Origin: Photobacterium sp. SKA34
GTDB taxonomy: Bacteria; Pseudomonadota; Gammaproteobacteria; Enterobacterales; Vibrionaceae
Assembly: GCF_000153325.1 (NCBI RefSeq)
Contig: NZ_CH724141.1
Location: forward strand, 665,823-729,822
Direction of reading: 5' to 3'
Length of the DNA: 64,000 nucleotides
The notes under the pieces are model-generated. The model saw only the letters and a program-made list of their open reading frames with translations. It was not told the DNA's origin and made no database searches. A program made the translations under genes and the position numbers. This document shows, piece after piece, positions 8,992 to 23,963 of this stretch; position 1 is the stretch's first letter, and the number at the start of each line of letters is the position of its first letter.

Positions 8992-9882
8992 TTAGTGATT
9001 CACGTTAGATTCAAACGCGTTCGCAACAGTTAGCAAGTTATTACCCCAATCTTCTGCAAGTGGGTTAATTGCTACCACTTTGCCGCCAATTGCACTCGCA
9101 ATAACTTTTGCTTGTTCTTTCGAGAATTGCGGCTCAATAAAGATAACTTTAATGTGCTGTTTCTTAGCTGTATCAATCAGTGATTTTAGACGTTGAGCGC
9201 TTGCTTCTTTACCTTCATCTTGAATAGGAAGCTGACGTAAGCCGTAATCTGTCGCGAAGTAACCCCACGCTGGGTGGTAAGTCATAAATTGATTGTGTGC
9301 TGCTGGGATCTTTGACGTGATATCAATTAAAGCATCATCAATTTGATTGATCTTTTTAGAGAACTTTAGGTAATTTTCGCGATATTCTTGCTGGTGCTGA
9401 GGATCAACGTTAATTAATGCATCACGAATGTTCATTGCTTGAATACGCACAAGTGCTGGTGATAACCAAATGTGTGGGTCTTTAATGCCAGACGTCGCAG
9501 GAATACGCTCACCATCGTCGTTGTAAGCCATTGGCATGCGCTCAACACCTTTCTGAGTATCAACAATCGTTAGATCTTTTGCTGAGCTTTTAAATTTGTT
9601 TAACCAGCTTTTTTCAAATGGCACACCGATAGAAAAGTAAAGTTTACTCTTGTTAAGTAACACAACTTGGTTTGGTGTTGGCTCGTAGTCATCTGGCTCA
9701 GCTCCTGCTGGCACCATTACATTGACATCAACGTTTTGACCGCCAATTTCTTTCACAAAATACTTTTGTGGCGCAATACTTACCGTTACATCAATTGGCG
9801 CTTCTGCAGCCATTGCTTTTGATACTGAAAACAAGACGCACAGCGTTGTCATCAATGCTACAAATGAAGACTTCTTTTTCAT
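8992..9882 (-). CDS. Zinc-type ABC transporter periplasmic binding protein
   Basis: Cluster A-I metal-binding protein of about 296 residues. The start chosen is ATG at 9882, which has AGGA eight bases upstream and gives a clean signal peptide (MKKKSSFVALMTTLCVLFSV...AMA); an ATG at 9900 would add six residues. The mature part has VSIAPQKYFVKEIGG, the metal-site segment KDPHIWLSP and the second-domain YHPAWGYFATDYGL; His residues there are expected metal ligands. The His-rich loop typical of enterobacterial ZnuA is absent, as in several zinc and manganese relatives. A Zur-like box sits upstream, so zinc is the best guess. Confidence 0.85.
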   Translation of the reverse strand: MKKKSSFVALMTTLCVLFSVSKAMAAEAPIDVTVSIAPQKYFVKEIGGQNVDVNVMVPAGAEPDDYEPTPNQVVLLNKSKLYFSIGVPFEKSWLNKFKSSAKDLTIVDTQKGVERMPMAYNDDGERIPATSGIKDPHIWLSPALVRIQAMNIRDALINVDPQHQQEYRENYLKFSKKINQIDDALIDITSKIPAAHNQFMTYHPAWGYFATDYGLRQLPIQDEGKEASAQRLKSLIDTAKKQHIKVIFIEPQFSKEQAKVIASAIGGKVVAINPLAEDWGNNLLTVANAFESNVNH

Positions 9883-9909
9883 CGATCTATTCCTAATCAT
9901 GACATTATT

Positions 9910-9934
9910 AATCCTGAGTGAATCACTCGGGATT
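9910..9934 (-). promoter_or_regulatory. Hairpin in the leader of the metal-binding protein gene
   Basis: An 11-bp stem with one wobble (AATCCTGAGTG / CACTCGGGATT) between the Zur-like box and the start codon. In the transcript its 3' arm contains an AGGA that would serve the alternative ATG at 9900, so it could mask that upstream start. Confidence 0.4.
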
Positions 9935-9953
9935 GTTATGTTATAACATTTCC
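9931..9953. promoter_or_regulatory. Zur-like box upstream of the metal ABC operon
   Basis: On the minus strand the site reads GAAATGTTATAACATAACAA, close to the gammaproteobacterial Zur consensus GAAATGTTATA-N-TATAACATTTC, with a perfect left half and a degenerate right half. It lies about 50 bases upstream of the start, where Zur would repress with zinc bound. Confidence 0.72.
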
Positions 9954-10373
9954 TTATTTTTAAAAGTTCGAATATATCTAAGAGAAGCAGTATTAATTAA
10001 TTAATGACAATTAATTACCATTAAACATAAAAGCATTAAATAACAGTCAATCTTTCTCTATTTTATTTTTTAATTGAATATCAATTAGATGGTGTTTTAA
10101 TAAAATTAAAATCACTCACAACACAATTAAAAAATGGAATCTTAATTATCAATATTAACATGCCAGATTACTACTTCGATCTAATTTAGTTATTACTATG
10201 CACTATCAAAATAAAAATTAATCAGTACTAAATTAAAACAATATAAAAACACTGCATTTACATTGACAGTAAAAATAATCCACCTTCCTGATATTGATAT
10301 AACAAATGAAGCAAATTATTCCTATAAAGTAACAACTCATTATTAAATAACTTCAGGATGAGGGGTTGATGAG
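9954..10373. other. AT-rich divergent intergenic region
   Basis: Lies between the metal ABC operon and the Ig-repeat lipoprotein gene. Apart from the Zur-like box next to it, I see only AT-rich DNA that could hold promoters in both directions; no gene or RNA is recognisable. Confidence 0.4.
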
Positions 10374-13300
10374 TTGAAACACTCTAATTTTCACAATGGA
10401 TATTTATTCCTACTTTTAAGTATATTATTTTTTTCTTTAAGCTCAATTTCAGGTTGTGATCGCTCTGGTAACAGTGAAGATTCAGCTAAAACAAAAGTAT
10501 TGGAAAAAATAACAGTCGAAACATCAAACAAAACAATATTGAAAGGCATAAACACTAATGAGGAACGTGCTATTCCAATAGGTTATAGCCTAGAAATGAC
10601 AGCTATTGGGCACTACTCAGATGGAAGTACTCAAGATATTTCAGACCAAGTATCATGGCAATTATCAAACCAAGAAGTTGGGCAATTAAACAAAAATAGT
10701 TTTATTTCAAAGCTGCAAGGTTCAATTTTTGTTAAAGCCAATCTAGATGATATAAAGAGCCAAGATTTCAGTATTGAAGTCACTAATGCCCACTTGGAAA
10801 ACATTGTAGTTTCTCAATCTCAGCCTCGCTCCGGTAAAGCAGATATCACTTTTGCAAAAGGCATAAAAACAGCTTTAATTGCCACGGCCTATTATTCAGA
10901 TGGAACTGCAATTGATGTCACTCACTTAGTCTCTTGGCATTCAAATAACCCAAATATTGCTGACGTTGAAGATGGTGTATTACAAATTCTTGCTAATTTT
11001 GGAGAGGCTTCAATTCACGCTAAACTTGAGAATATTGAAAGTGAAGAATTAAGTGTTGAAGCTACACAAGCTGAACTGCTTAGCGTTAGTATCTCTTCAA
11101 AAATAGCAAAAACCGCAAAGTCTGATTTAACTTTAGCTAAAGGCATGCAAGCAAAACTTTTAGCCACTGCTCACTATAGTGATGGATCTTCACCTGATGT
11201 CACTGACCAAGTGAAATGGATATCAAGTAATCCAGGAGTTGCCTCATTCAAAGGGCAACTTCTAGAAGCGAATCATTCTGGTAACACAAACGTTATTGCA
11301 TCTTTTAAAGGTTTAGATAGTCAACCTCTTAGTGTCGAATCAACTGCAGCAACAGTAACAAGCATCAACATTACAGCCAACGCATCTTATACCGGTGATG
11401 CCGATTATACTCTCGCCAAAGGTGTCTCTATACCATTTACAGCAACTGCATACTTTTCTGATAATTCAGTTTTAGATGTGACAGATGTCGTTACTTGGGT
11501 ATCTGATTCTCCAGTCAGCGTAGAGTTCTTCAATAACCAATTAAAAGCTCTATCAGATTCAAGCGAAACCAACGTGCATGCTATATTTAAGGGACTTCAA
11601 AGTAATAGTAAGCAGATTAAAACCACATCAGCTGAATTAATTAGCTTGAGTATTAATACAAATACCTCTAATTCGTCCGCAGATGCTGATATCAGCTTGG
11701 CAAAAGGACTAAAAGTAAACTTCACAGTGACAGCTCATTACTCAGATAACTCATCATTAGATGTGACTAATCAAGCAGCTTGGAATTCAGACACTCCTGC
11801 TGTTGCAAGTTTTACTGAAAATACGATAAAAATTAATTCATCCTCAGGCGTTGCAAATGTTCATGCCTTATATGGTGGATTATCAAGTGATATCAAGACC
11901 GTTTTAGCAGCGGACCCCGAACTTATCAGCGTCAGTATTTCTACTGATACACCTAAAAGCAGCAGTGAGAATATCTTGTTGCCTAAAGGGATAACACTTG
12001 CGTTTAAGGCCTTTGCTTACTATTCCGATGGCTCATCATCAGATGTCACAAATGAGATAGCATGGAGCTCTAGCACACCAGATGTGGCAGACTTCAATGC
12101 TAATATTTTAAAAGCAAATTCAGATATCGGTACGACAATTGTTCATGCAACGTATGCCGGCGTAAAAAGTGATTCAAAAGTCATTGAAACAACAGCTGCA
12201 ACAATAGAATCGCTGAGTATTTCAGCACAAGCTCCTCATACCAGTAACGCAGATATTACACTACCTAAAGGCGTTAACGTGTCGTTTATTGCCTATGCCC
12301 ATTATAGCGATGGCTCAAGTAAAGATGTCACTGCTCAATCATCATGGCTATCTGATAAACCAAGTATTGCTAATTTTACAAATAATACTCTCGAGGCGAA
12401 CTCCAATAGTGGTTCAGCAAAAGTTTATGCTTTTTTTGACGGGATAAGCAGTAACACAAAAAGTATCATTGCGACAAATGCAAAAATAGAAAGTGTCAGT
12501 ATTAAAACAGAGAAGACACCGAATGCGTTAATACTACCAAAAGGAACTCAAATTTCCTTTGTCGCAACCGCTCACTACAGTGACGGCAGTACACAAAATG
12601 TTACTGAATTAGCATCATGGATTTCTAATCAGACTCACGTAGCTAACTTCTCAAGTAACAAACTCGACGCTAAAGCCGATTCAGGTAATGTTGAAATATT
12701 TGCTTCATTTGGCAACGTAAAAAGCAATACCAAAACAGTCATGGTTACTGCGGCACAATTAACAAAAATCGTTATCAGTAAGACTGGCGATGGAAATATG
12801 TTACCAAATGGAACCAACTCAGAATTTAAAGCTATTGCTCATTATTCAGATGGGACAACAACTGACATTACTAATGATGCTTCATGGACTTCAACAACTC
12901 CAGAAGTTGCTAATTTTACCAAAAATATTCTTGAGGCAAAGGCTGAACAAGGAACCACAGAAGTAAGTGCCAATTTTAATGGTGTTCAAAGCAACAAGAT
13001 AATAATTGAAACCTCTCATGCCTTATTAACGCAAGTCACTATCAGTGCCGATACGACTCAATCACCTCTTCGCCTTCCAAAGGGCATTTCTTTGTCTTTT
13101 AAAGCTATTGCACACTACTCTGATGGGGAATCTGTCGATATTACAAATAGTGCATCATGGAGATCAAGTGTCAGTAATATCGCGAACTTTACTAAGAATA
13201 GGCTGGAGGCAAAAGCTGATACTGGATCCACTCAAGTTAGCGCGTTGTATGCTGGTATTAAAAGTGAACCCATTAATATTGAAGTTATCAGTGCAATACT

Positions 13301-14186
13301 AGAAAGTGTTTCGATCGAAACAAATAATCAAGACACCACAATTTCGTTGCCTCATGGAACGTCAATCGCATTCATTGCTACTGCTTATTACTCTGATGGT
13401 ATGGTTGAAGATGTCACAAGTACTGCATCTTGGACATCAAAAGACGCAAATATTGTTAATTTTAATGATAATATTCTAGAAGCCAAAGCAACGTATGGAC
13501 AAGCCACAGTTTTTGCTACTTTTAACAATACCGTAAGTAACAATTTTACTGTTTATGCAGATCCAGCAGAGCTTCAACAGCTCAATATTGTAGGTGCTAA
13601 CAGTCTCCCTGCTTATGATTCTACTGTTAAAGAAGTTTATACTTTAAGTGGTATTTACTCAGATGGGACAACTAAACCCTACAGCGGTGATATTACTTGG
13701 AACAATATTATCACACCAAGTAACCTCGCTTCTTTTTCTGAAATTAATCAAGAATTAACAACCCATCCTGAAAATGATGTAGCAGGCAATGTACATTTAC
13801 ACGCATGTACCCCAGCAGGCATTTGTGCCGCACATGATATTTTACTCTATAGTGAGATTATTCAAGTAAACTCCAGTGAAGTTGGGGGGGCAAACAAAAC
13901 TTGTGAAGATATAGGCCATAAATCGATTACCCAAGATCAATATAAAGAAATTATGAATTCCTCATATAGACCCGTTAAGTGGAGCACCTGGAGTAGAAAA
14001 TACGTAGCGTGGTCTCATCATAAACTAAAAGCTTATATCTATGGAAGAGTTGGTATTGCAGCTGCATCTGGTTATTTCAACAAGGCGGCATTTATAGTAA
14101 CTACAAGTACTGGAATTAAAGTAGATATGTTTGATTTTATTGCGGGTACAAAACATGGACCAACCCATTTAATCTGTCAAAAATAA
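10374..14186 (+). CDS. Large lipoprotein with twelve Ig-like (Big_2-type) repeats
   Basis: A 1270-residue protein starting at TTG (10374) with AGGATGAGGGG upstream; the nearby ATG is closed by a stop. Residues 1-28 form a lipoprotein signal with lipobox SISGC. Twelve tandem repeats of about 85 residues follow, each with the core YSDGS--DVT-----W-S--P-VA-F (for example HYSDGSSPDVTDQVKW, YYSDGSSSDVTNEIAW), the pattern of bacterial Ig-like group 2 domains found in intimin- and invasin-like surface proteins. A C-terminal domain of about 120 residues has four cysteines (ACTPAGIC, NKTCEDIG and LICQK) and is not recognised. Probably a surface-exposed adhesin or scaffold anchored in the outer membrane. 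It is monocistronic with its own terminator. Confidence 0.82.
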   Translation: MKHSNFHNGYLFLLLSILFFSLSSISGCDRSGNSEDSAKTKVLEKITVETSNKTILKGINTNEERAIPIGYSLEMTAIGHYSDGSTQDISDQVSWQLSNQEVGQLNKNSFISKLQGSIFVKANLDDIKSQDFSIEVTNAHLENIVVSQSQPRSGKADITFAKGIKTALIATAYYSDGTAIDVTHLVSWHSNNPNIADVEDGVLQILANFGEASIHAKLENIESEELSVEATQAELLSVSISSKIAKTAKSDLTLAKGMQAKLLATAHYSDGSSPDVTDQVKWISSNPGVASFKGQLLEANHSGNTNVIASFKGLDSQPLSVESTAATVTSINITANASYTGDADYTLAKGVSIPFTATAYFSDNSVLDVTDVVTWVSDSPVSVEFFNNQLKALSDSSETNVHAIFKGLQSNSKQIKTTSAELISLSINTNTSNSSADADISLAKGLKVNFTVTAHYSDNSSLDVTNQAAWNSDTPAVASFTENTIKINSSSGVANVHALYGGLSSDIKTVLAADPELISVSISTDTPKSSSENILLPKGITLAFKAFAYYSDGSSSDVTNEIAWSSSTPDVADFNANILKANSDIGTTIVHATYAGVKSDSKVIETTAATIESLSISAQAPHTSNADITLPKGVNVSFIAYAHYSDGSSKDVTAQSSWLSDKPSIANFTNNTLEANSNSGSAKVYAFFDGISSNTKSIIATNAKIESVSIKTEKTPNALILPKGTQISFVATAHYSDGSTQNVTELASWISNQTHVANFSSNKLDAKADSGNVEIFASFGNVKSNTKTVMVTAAQLTKIVISKTGDGNMLPNGTNSEFKAIAHYSDGTTTDITNDASWTSTTPEVANFTKNILEAKAEQGTTEVSANFNGVQSNKIIIETSHALLTQVTISADTTQSPLRLPKGISLSFKAIAHYSDGESVDITNSASWRSSVSNIANFTKNRLEAKADTGSTQVSALYAGIKSEPINIEVISAILESVSIETNNQDTTISLPHGTSIAFIATAYYSDGMVEDVTSTASWTSKDANIVNFNDNILEAKATYGQATVFATFNNTVSNNFTVYADPAELQQLNIVGANSLPAYDSTVKEVYTLSGIYSDGTTKPYSGDITWNNIITPSNLASFSEINQELTTHPENDVAGNVHLHACTPAGICAAHDILLYSEIIQVNSSEVGGANKTCEDIGHKSITQDQYKEIMNSSYRPVKWSTWSRKYVAWSHHKLKAYIYGRVGIAAASGYFNKAAFIVTTSTGIKVDMFDFIAGTKHGPTHLICQK

Positions 14187-14200
14187 TAATGCCTTTAACT

Positions 14201-14225
14201 AAAGCCCTTTTTTAAGGGCTTTTTA
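14201..14225 (+). terminator. Rho-independent terminator of the Ig-repeat lipoprotein gene
   Basis: Nine-bp stem AAAGCCCTT / AAGGGCTTT with a 4-base loop and a T-run, 14 bases after the stop. Confidence 0.88.
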
Positions 14226-14472
14226 TTGCTTTATAACTTTCATTGAAAAACATAGATAATATTAAAAACCTAATATAATAATTACATTAACTTTGCATAC
14301 AGTTGAAACATCAAGTTACCGTATGGTGAAGCATGACTTCTATGTTAAAAATTACATTCACCGTTATATCCTCCTCGCATGGTTTCATCCCAATCCATCT
14401 CAAGAACATGGACTAGGTCTTGACGACACTCGAGGACATGCGCACTGTAATAATATAAAAAGATGAGTATTG
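14226..14472. other. Intergenic region between convergent genes
   Basis: Lies between two terminators of convergent genes. No gene is recognised. Confidence 0.4.
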
Positions 14473-14506
14473 AAAAAGGGCTCACCCTAGCGCAGAGTGA
14501 GCCCTT
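14473..14506 (-). terminator. Terminator of the chitinase gene
   Basis: Ten-bp stem AAGGGCTCAC / GTGAGCCCTT, 5 bases after the chitinase stop, followed on the minus strand by TTTTT. Confidence 0.88.
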
Positions 14507-14511
14507 GAAGG

Positions 14512-17977
<3,466 letters not shown>

Positions 17978-18682
17978 ATGGAAGATAAGCTTGTTTCTCT
18001 AATTAATACTTCTAAATTTTTTGTCGATGGAAAAGACTCTCATCGCGTATTGGATAATGTTAATTTTCAAGTTTCACGTGGCGAAAGTGCCGCTTTAACA
18101 GGAACGAGTGGAAGTGGAAAAAGCACGATTCTTAATATTATTGCAGGCTTTGAACCTCTAACGGATGGCGAATTATGGCTCAATAATGAAAATACGGGGG
18201 CTTGGAACGATCAACAATGGAGCCATTTTCGCTTTCAAACACTAGGGATTATCTTCCAACAATTTAATTTGCTAACCCCACTTAATGTCAGGCAAAACAT
18301 TGCATTTCCCCTTTCTTTAAATCGACAGCCTTGGGATAGCTGGTGTGATCATTTAGTCGATGTTCTTCAAATCAGATCGCTACTCGATAGGCATGTTTCT
18401 TCCCTCTCTGGAGGTCAGCAACAACGTGTTGCAATAGCGAGAGCACTGGCACACAAACCACAACTGTTATTAGCAGATGAACCAACGGGGAATCTCGATC
18501 AAAATGCTGGCATTGAAGTCATGCGATTACTCAATGAGCTAATAGATGAGTGTAATACCGCGCTCATCCTAGTGACACACAGTCAAGAATGCGCTGATTT
18601 TATGCAAACTCATTACCATTTATTAAATGGTCAGCTCATCAAGTCCAACAACAAAGACGAGCCTTTCTATGCAACGATTTAA
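17978..18682 (+). CDS. ABC transporter ATPase, LolD/MacB type
   Basis: A 234-residue ATPase. Start ATG at 17978 is chosen because GGAG lies six bases upstream; an ATG 12 bases earlier overlaps that site. Walker A GTSGSGKST (about residue 42), signature LSGGQQQRVAIARALA and Walker B LLLADEPTGNLD follow the LolD/FtsE/MacB subfamily, with the characteristic EPTGNLD. It overlaps the FtsX-type permease gene by 14 bases and precedes an AttH-like lipoprotein, so it powers an envelope export or lipid/lipoprotein handling system. With the permease broken by an IS, the complex may not work in this strain. Confidence 0.88.
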   Translation: MEDKLVSLINTSKFFVDGKDSHRVLDNVNFQVSRGESAALTGTSGSGKSTILNIIAGFEPLTDGELWLNNENTGAWNDQQWSHFRFQTLGIIFQQFNLLTPLNVRQNIAFPLSLNRQPWDSWCDHLVDVLQIRSLLDRHVSSLSGGQQQRVAIARALAHKPQLLLADEPTGNLDQNAGIEVMRLLNELIDECNTALILVTHSQECADFMQTHYHLLNGQLIKSNNKDEPFYATI

Positions 18683-19552
18683 TATTCGCCATATTCGCGT
18701 GGTATTACATCTATTTCGTGCTCACTATCGGCAAGCGCCACTTCAGGCTGCGGCCATTGTTATCGGTATTGTGCTTGCTGTAACCTTATTTGTGGCCGTC
18801 CAAGCTATTAATCTTAATGCCAAACGTAGTTATGCAGAATCAACAGAACAGCTAAGTGCGCAAGCTACTCACCTTATTCTACCTTTATCAGGTCAACGCT
18901 ATCTTTCCCAATCTTTGTACTTCTTATTAAAACAACATGGACTTAGCGATTCACTGCCAGTTATTGAAGGGCGAGTTAGCGATTCAAAAGGTCGAAGTTT
19001 ATCGGTTCAGGGTAGTGATCTTATTGCAGCGATTTCCTCAATAGATCGCAATCAAAGTAAGGCTACCAATACGCGAGAGGTTTCAATTTTTAATGATGGC
19101 CTTCCCATTGCAGAACTATTAATGGGTAAGCCAATTATTTTAATGAGCCAATCCCAATTCATCCGTATGGGGAGTAGAGCAGAGCTCACACTCAATGACA
19201 TAAAAACACAGGTTATCCCTTTACCTGATGAGTGGCAGCTTGGTAATCGCCTATTAACAGATATTAGCTTTGCTCAACAGTTACTCAATAAGCATGAGCA
19301 GTTAAGTTATATTGCCGTTTTTGAGGGTGCGATAAATCATAAAGATAAATGGATTCAACTTTTGAATGAACGGGCAAAATGGGTCAGCAATAATCAAAGT
19401 GCAGATCTTCGTTCGCTTACTGATAGTTTTCATCTCAACTTAACAGCTATGAGTCTACTCGCATTTTTAGTTGGTCTGTTTGTAGTGGCATAGTGAATTT
19501 GGTCACTTAGTTAGAGGTGATATCATCACTTCATACGTTAACAGGTGACACT

Positions 19553-20730
<1,178 letters not shown>

Positions 20731-22418
20731 CCACTACACCTCATTGCCTACAACGGAGTAAGGTATAGCTTATTGAAACGTAATCGCCTGCTCGTTCAAA
20801 TCCAACAAGCAGGTCTGACGCCTTCAAACGTGATTATAGCGTTATTTATAGAGTTAACGTTTTTAGTACTTATTGGAGCAACACTTGGCTTTATATTGGG
20901 TATTCAACTCAGCCATTGGTTGCACCCCACTGTGGCACTGACACTAGAGCAACTCTATGGGGCAACGCTTCTTCCTGATACGTGGCAGTGGCAATGGTGG
21001 GCTCAAGCTTTACTTCTGACGCTCACTGCTACATTAACTGCGTGCTGGCAGCACTTTAACCAACGTGTACACCAGCCATTATCTTCTCATGGGGGCTTTT
21101 ACCAAGCACCGTCACCGTCTAATGAAAACGCTCTCTTTTTATATGGTGTCGCTCTCACCACCGTATCGTTACTTGGAATGTGGTTCACCGAGCACCATCG
21201 TTTTACTATGTTTTGGCTAGGGATCTTAGTTATTTCGATACCTTTATATCTTCCCAAATCTCTACTAACGTTGGCGAGGTTAAGTGAAAGAAAAACATCC
21301 CCTGGGCTAATCAACTACCTCTTTGCAGAACTTCGTGAGCTGATCTCTCCATTATCATTAGCCATGATGGCTTTACTATTAGCCGTTACTGCCAATATTG
21401 GTATGAATACTTTAGTGGGTAGTTTTGAATCCACTTTAAAGCGATGGCTAGAACAAAAGCTTCATGCCGATATTTATATTAGTCCGACTCAAGCAGAATT
21501 AGCACAACTTGATGGTTCACTTGACCATATTGATCATATTGAAAAAGTTTATAGGCAATATTACGTCAATGAACACCTACAAGGCTTACCTATTATACTA
21601 GGAACCAAGGACGAAGATTCATTGGCGCAAACACTGCAACTAAAAGCAGCGATACCTGATTTTTGGCAACACTTTTATGCTGATAAGGTTGCCGCTATCA
21701 GTGAGCCAACAGCGATTAAGCTTGGACTTTCTCTGGGCAGTGAATTGAAGCTGGAAGCATTTCAACAACCCATTTTACGTGTCGGGGCTATTTTTTATGA
21801 CTATGGCTCACCGAATGGAGAAGTACTAATTTCTCCTCAGCTTTGGCAAAATCAAGGATTTACCGATACACCGACCAGCCTTGGCGTAAAAGTCTCTGGC
21901 GAGCATGAGGTGGTTTTAAAACAGTTAGAAGATCAACTCAATTTGCACCCTAGTCAGCTCTATGAGCAATCACAAATAAAAACCATTGCATTGAATATCT
22001 TTTCACAAACATTCGCCATCACTCGCGCATTAAATGGTGTGACTTTGATGGTCGCTGTAATAGGACTGTTTAGCTCTTGCTTTATGTTGCTCGAAGCACG
22101 CAAAGCTTCAATTGCTCGCCTGTATGCCCTTGGAATAAGTCGAAGAAAACTAATGTATATGACCACCGGGCAAATCGTCGCACTGGTAACGTTCACTTTA
22201 ATGATTGCATTGCCTCTTGGCGCGTTGGTGGGGTATGTGCTAACTGACATTGTGACATTAAGAGCCTTTGGATGGAGTTTGCATTATCTATGGCGTTGGG
22301 AAGATGCATTAAGTATTGCGGCGATGACGATTCTTATTGCCGTCATCGCCACCTTACTTCCACTTTGGCGACTAGTGAGTCAGCCAATGGTCTCCAGCTT
22401 ACAAAGTGAGGTCATGTA

Positions 22419-23540
22419 ATGAAGTTAATGTATTTGTTCTATAGCTTGGTTTTTATATTGTTAATTGGCTGCGATAAACCATCGACAAAAAGCATGGGAT
22501 TGCTATTAAGTCCAACGGCCAGTGATGAAACGCAATCAGCATTTGCAAAGGTTAAAAAAGGCGTTGATATTGTCTTTCCTGACGATCATAGAGCGCATAA
22601 TGAATTTCGTCATGAATGGTGGTACCTAACCGCCAATTTAATCGACGATGAAGGACAAGCGTTAGGCATTCAATGGACACAATTCCGTTTCGCAACATCT
22701 CCTCCAGCCGCTAACGATCATCAAGCAGCGAGTACTTGGCAAAGTCAACAGATCTATATGGCGCACAGTGCAGTCACGACAACAGTTCAACATTTGGCTG
22801 CTGAAAAATGGTCTCGGGATCAATCCGCTTTAGCCGGTATCGAATCACAACCATTTAGAGCCTATCTTGATGATTGGCAGTGGCTTTCTTCAACGAAAGA
22901 TCTATTCCCAGCAACACTCAATGTTAAGGCCAAGCGCTTTGGATATTCTTTAACCTTAACAACCAATGCTCCTTATCATAAACAAGGAGACAATGGATTT
23001 AGCACCAAAAGCCAAGATGGAAAAGTCGCTTCATATTACTACAGCCAGCCTTTTATCAAAGTAACAGGGGAAGTGACTATGGATGGTAAGCAGCATCAGG
23101 TATCAGGGACTGGCTGGATTGATAGAGAGTGGAGCTCTCAGTTTCTACTGGACTCTCAACAAGGCTGGGACTGGTTTGCTATAAGGCTATCAAATAATGA
23201 AAGCCTGATTGTTTTCCAACTCCGAGACTCCAACACGGGCAAAGCCAGCTACCAGCACGCTAAAATAATGCATCGTAATGGTGAGAACACCATCATTGAT
23301 TCAGAAGATATACGTTTACGTCCTCGTGCATATACAGAGATTAATGATCGGACCTACCCAACAGAATGGCAACTCGCAATACCAAGCCAAAAGATCGATC
23401 TCGTTTTATCTGCCCTTAATCCAAATGCAAAAATGCCATTAACCATCCCCTATTGGGAGGGACCTATCATTATTAAAGGCTCGCATCGTGCTGAAGGCTA
23501 CATGGAGCTGACAGGCTACATGGAGCTGACAGGCTATTAG
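22419..23540 (+). CDS. AttH/CrtC-like (lipocalin-like) lipoprotein
   Basis: A 373-residue lipoprotein: signal MKLMYLFYSLVFILLIGC with lipobox LIGC. The mature part has FPDDHRAHNEFRHEWWYLTA and SGTGWIDREWSSQFLLDSQ, the signature segments of the hydroxyneurosporene synthase/AttH superfamily (two lipocalin-like barrels). The enzymatic name of that family comes from carotenoid hydratases, but members next to MacB-type ABC transporters are of unknown role and are not thought to act on carotenoids. The ATG overlaps the permease stop, so it belongs to the ATPase-permease operon. The C-terminus carries a duplicated GYMELT unit. Confidence 0.83.
   Translation: MKLMYLFYSLVFILLIGCDKPSTKSMGLLLSPTASDETQSAFAKVKKGVDIVFPDDHRAHNEFRHEWWYLTANLIDDEGQALGIQWTQFRFATSPPAANDHQAASTWQSQQIYMAHSAVTTTVQHLAAEKWSRDQSALAGIESQPFRAYLDDWQWLSSTKDLFPATLNVKAKRFGYSLTLTTNAPYHKQGDNGFSTKSQDGKVASYYYSQPFIKVTGEVTMDGKQHQVSGTGWIDREWSSQFLLDSQQGWDWFAIRLSNNESLIVFQLRDSNTGKASYQHAKIMHRNGENTIIDSEDIRLRPRAYTEINDRTYPTEWQLAIPSQKIDLVLSALNPNAKMPLTIPYWEGPIIIKGSHRAEGYMELTGYMELTGY
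23496..23531 (+). repeat. 18-bp tandem duplication at the lipoprotein C-terminus
   Basis: GGCTACATGGAGCTGACA is present twice in a row, followed by a partial third unit and the stop. It is in frame and duplicates six residues (GYMELT). Confidence 0.93.
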
Positions 23541-23726
23541 TTAAAAGGTGAACCATATCAACATTTAATCAATATAATGAGTTAATATTAGAAATATATA
23601 ACGTCACATTACCTAAATATTAGATCTAGATCGCTTTCATTATTTTTCAATATTTCTATTAGTAGATATAAATAATATAATAAATCTAGAATAAAAATTA
23701 ATTCTAAAATCTATAAAGGATTTATA

Positions 23727-23963
23727 ATGGAAATTCGTGAGTTCAAGATAACAGGTATTATTCAACAAGGAACAAACCATAGAGAAATTGATTCTATAAT
23801 AGACTCAACGACAAGTATAGAAGCTTTCAACACTTTCATCAATGAAAACCCTACAATAAGAAATGGATTCAGACTTGAACGTCACAATAACCATGGTAAT
23901 ACTGATACCGCGATTTACGTTAACGCTTCCGACATGACAAAGCTAACCATCCATACAAGTTAG
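23727..23963 (+). CDS. Small protein of unknown function (78 aa)
   Basis: An ATG with a good Shine-Dalgarno sequence (AAAGGA, seven bases upstream) opens a soluble, acidic to neutral protein (MEIREFKITGIIQQGTNHRE ... NTDTAIYVNASDMTKLTIHTS). No signal peptide or membrane segment. Not recognised. It stands alone between the AttH-like gene and a MORN-type protein. The strong ribosome site and sensible composition support a real gene. Confidence 0.55.
   Translation: MEIREFKITGIIQQGTNHREIDSIIDSTTSIEAFNTFINENPTIRNGFRLERHNNHGNTDTAIYVNASDMTKLTIHTS

Noticed and set aside
20790-20815. tRNA-like T-loop sequence GTTCAAATCC
   Set aside because: Lies inside the permease coding sequence and no acceptor or anticodon stem can be formed.
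22419-23540. Carotenoid hydratase working with the crt genes
   Set aside because: Family name alone suggests it; it is a lipoprotein in an ABC operon 11 kb away, and retinal synthesis needs no such step.
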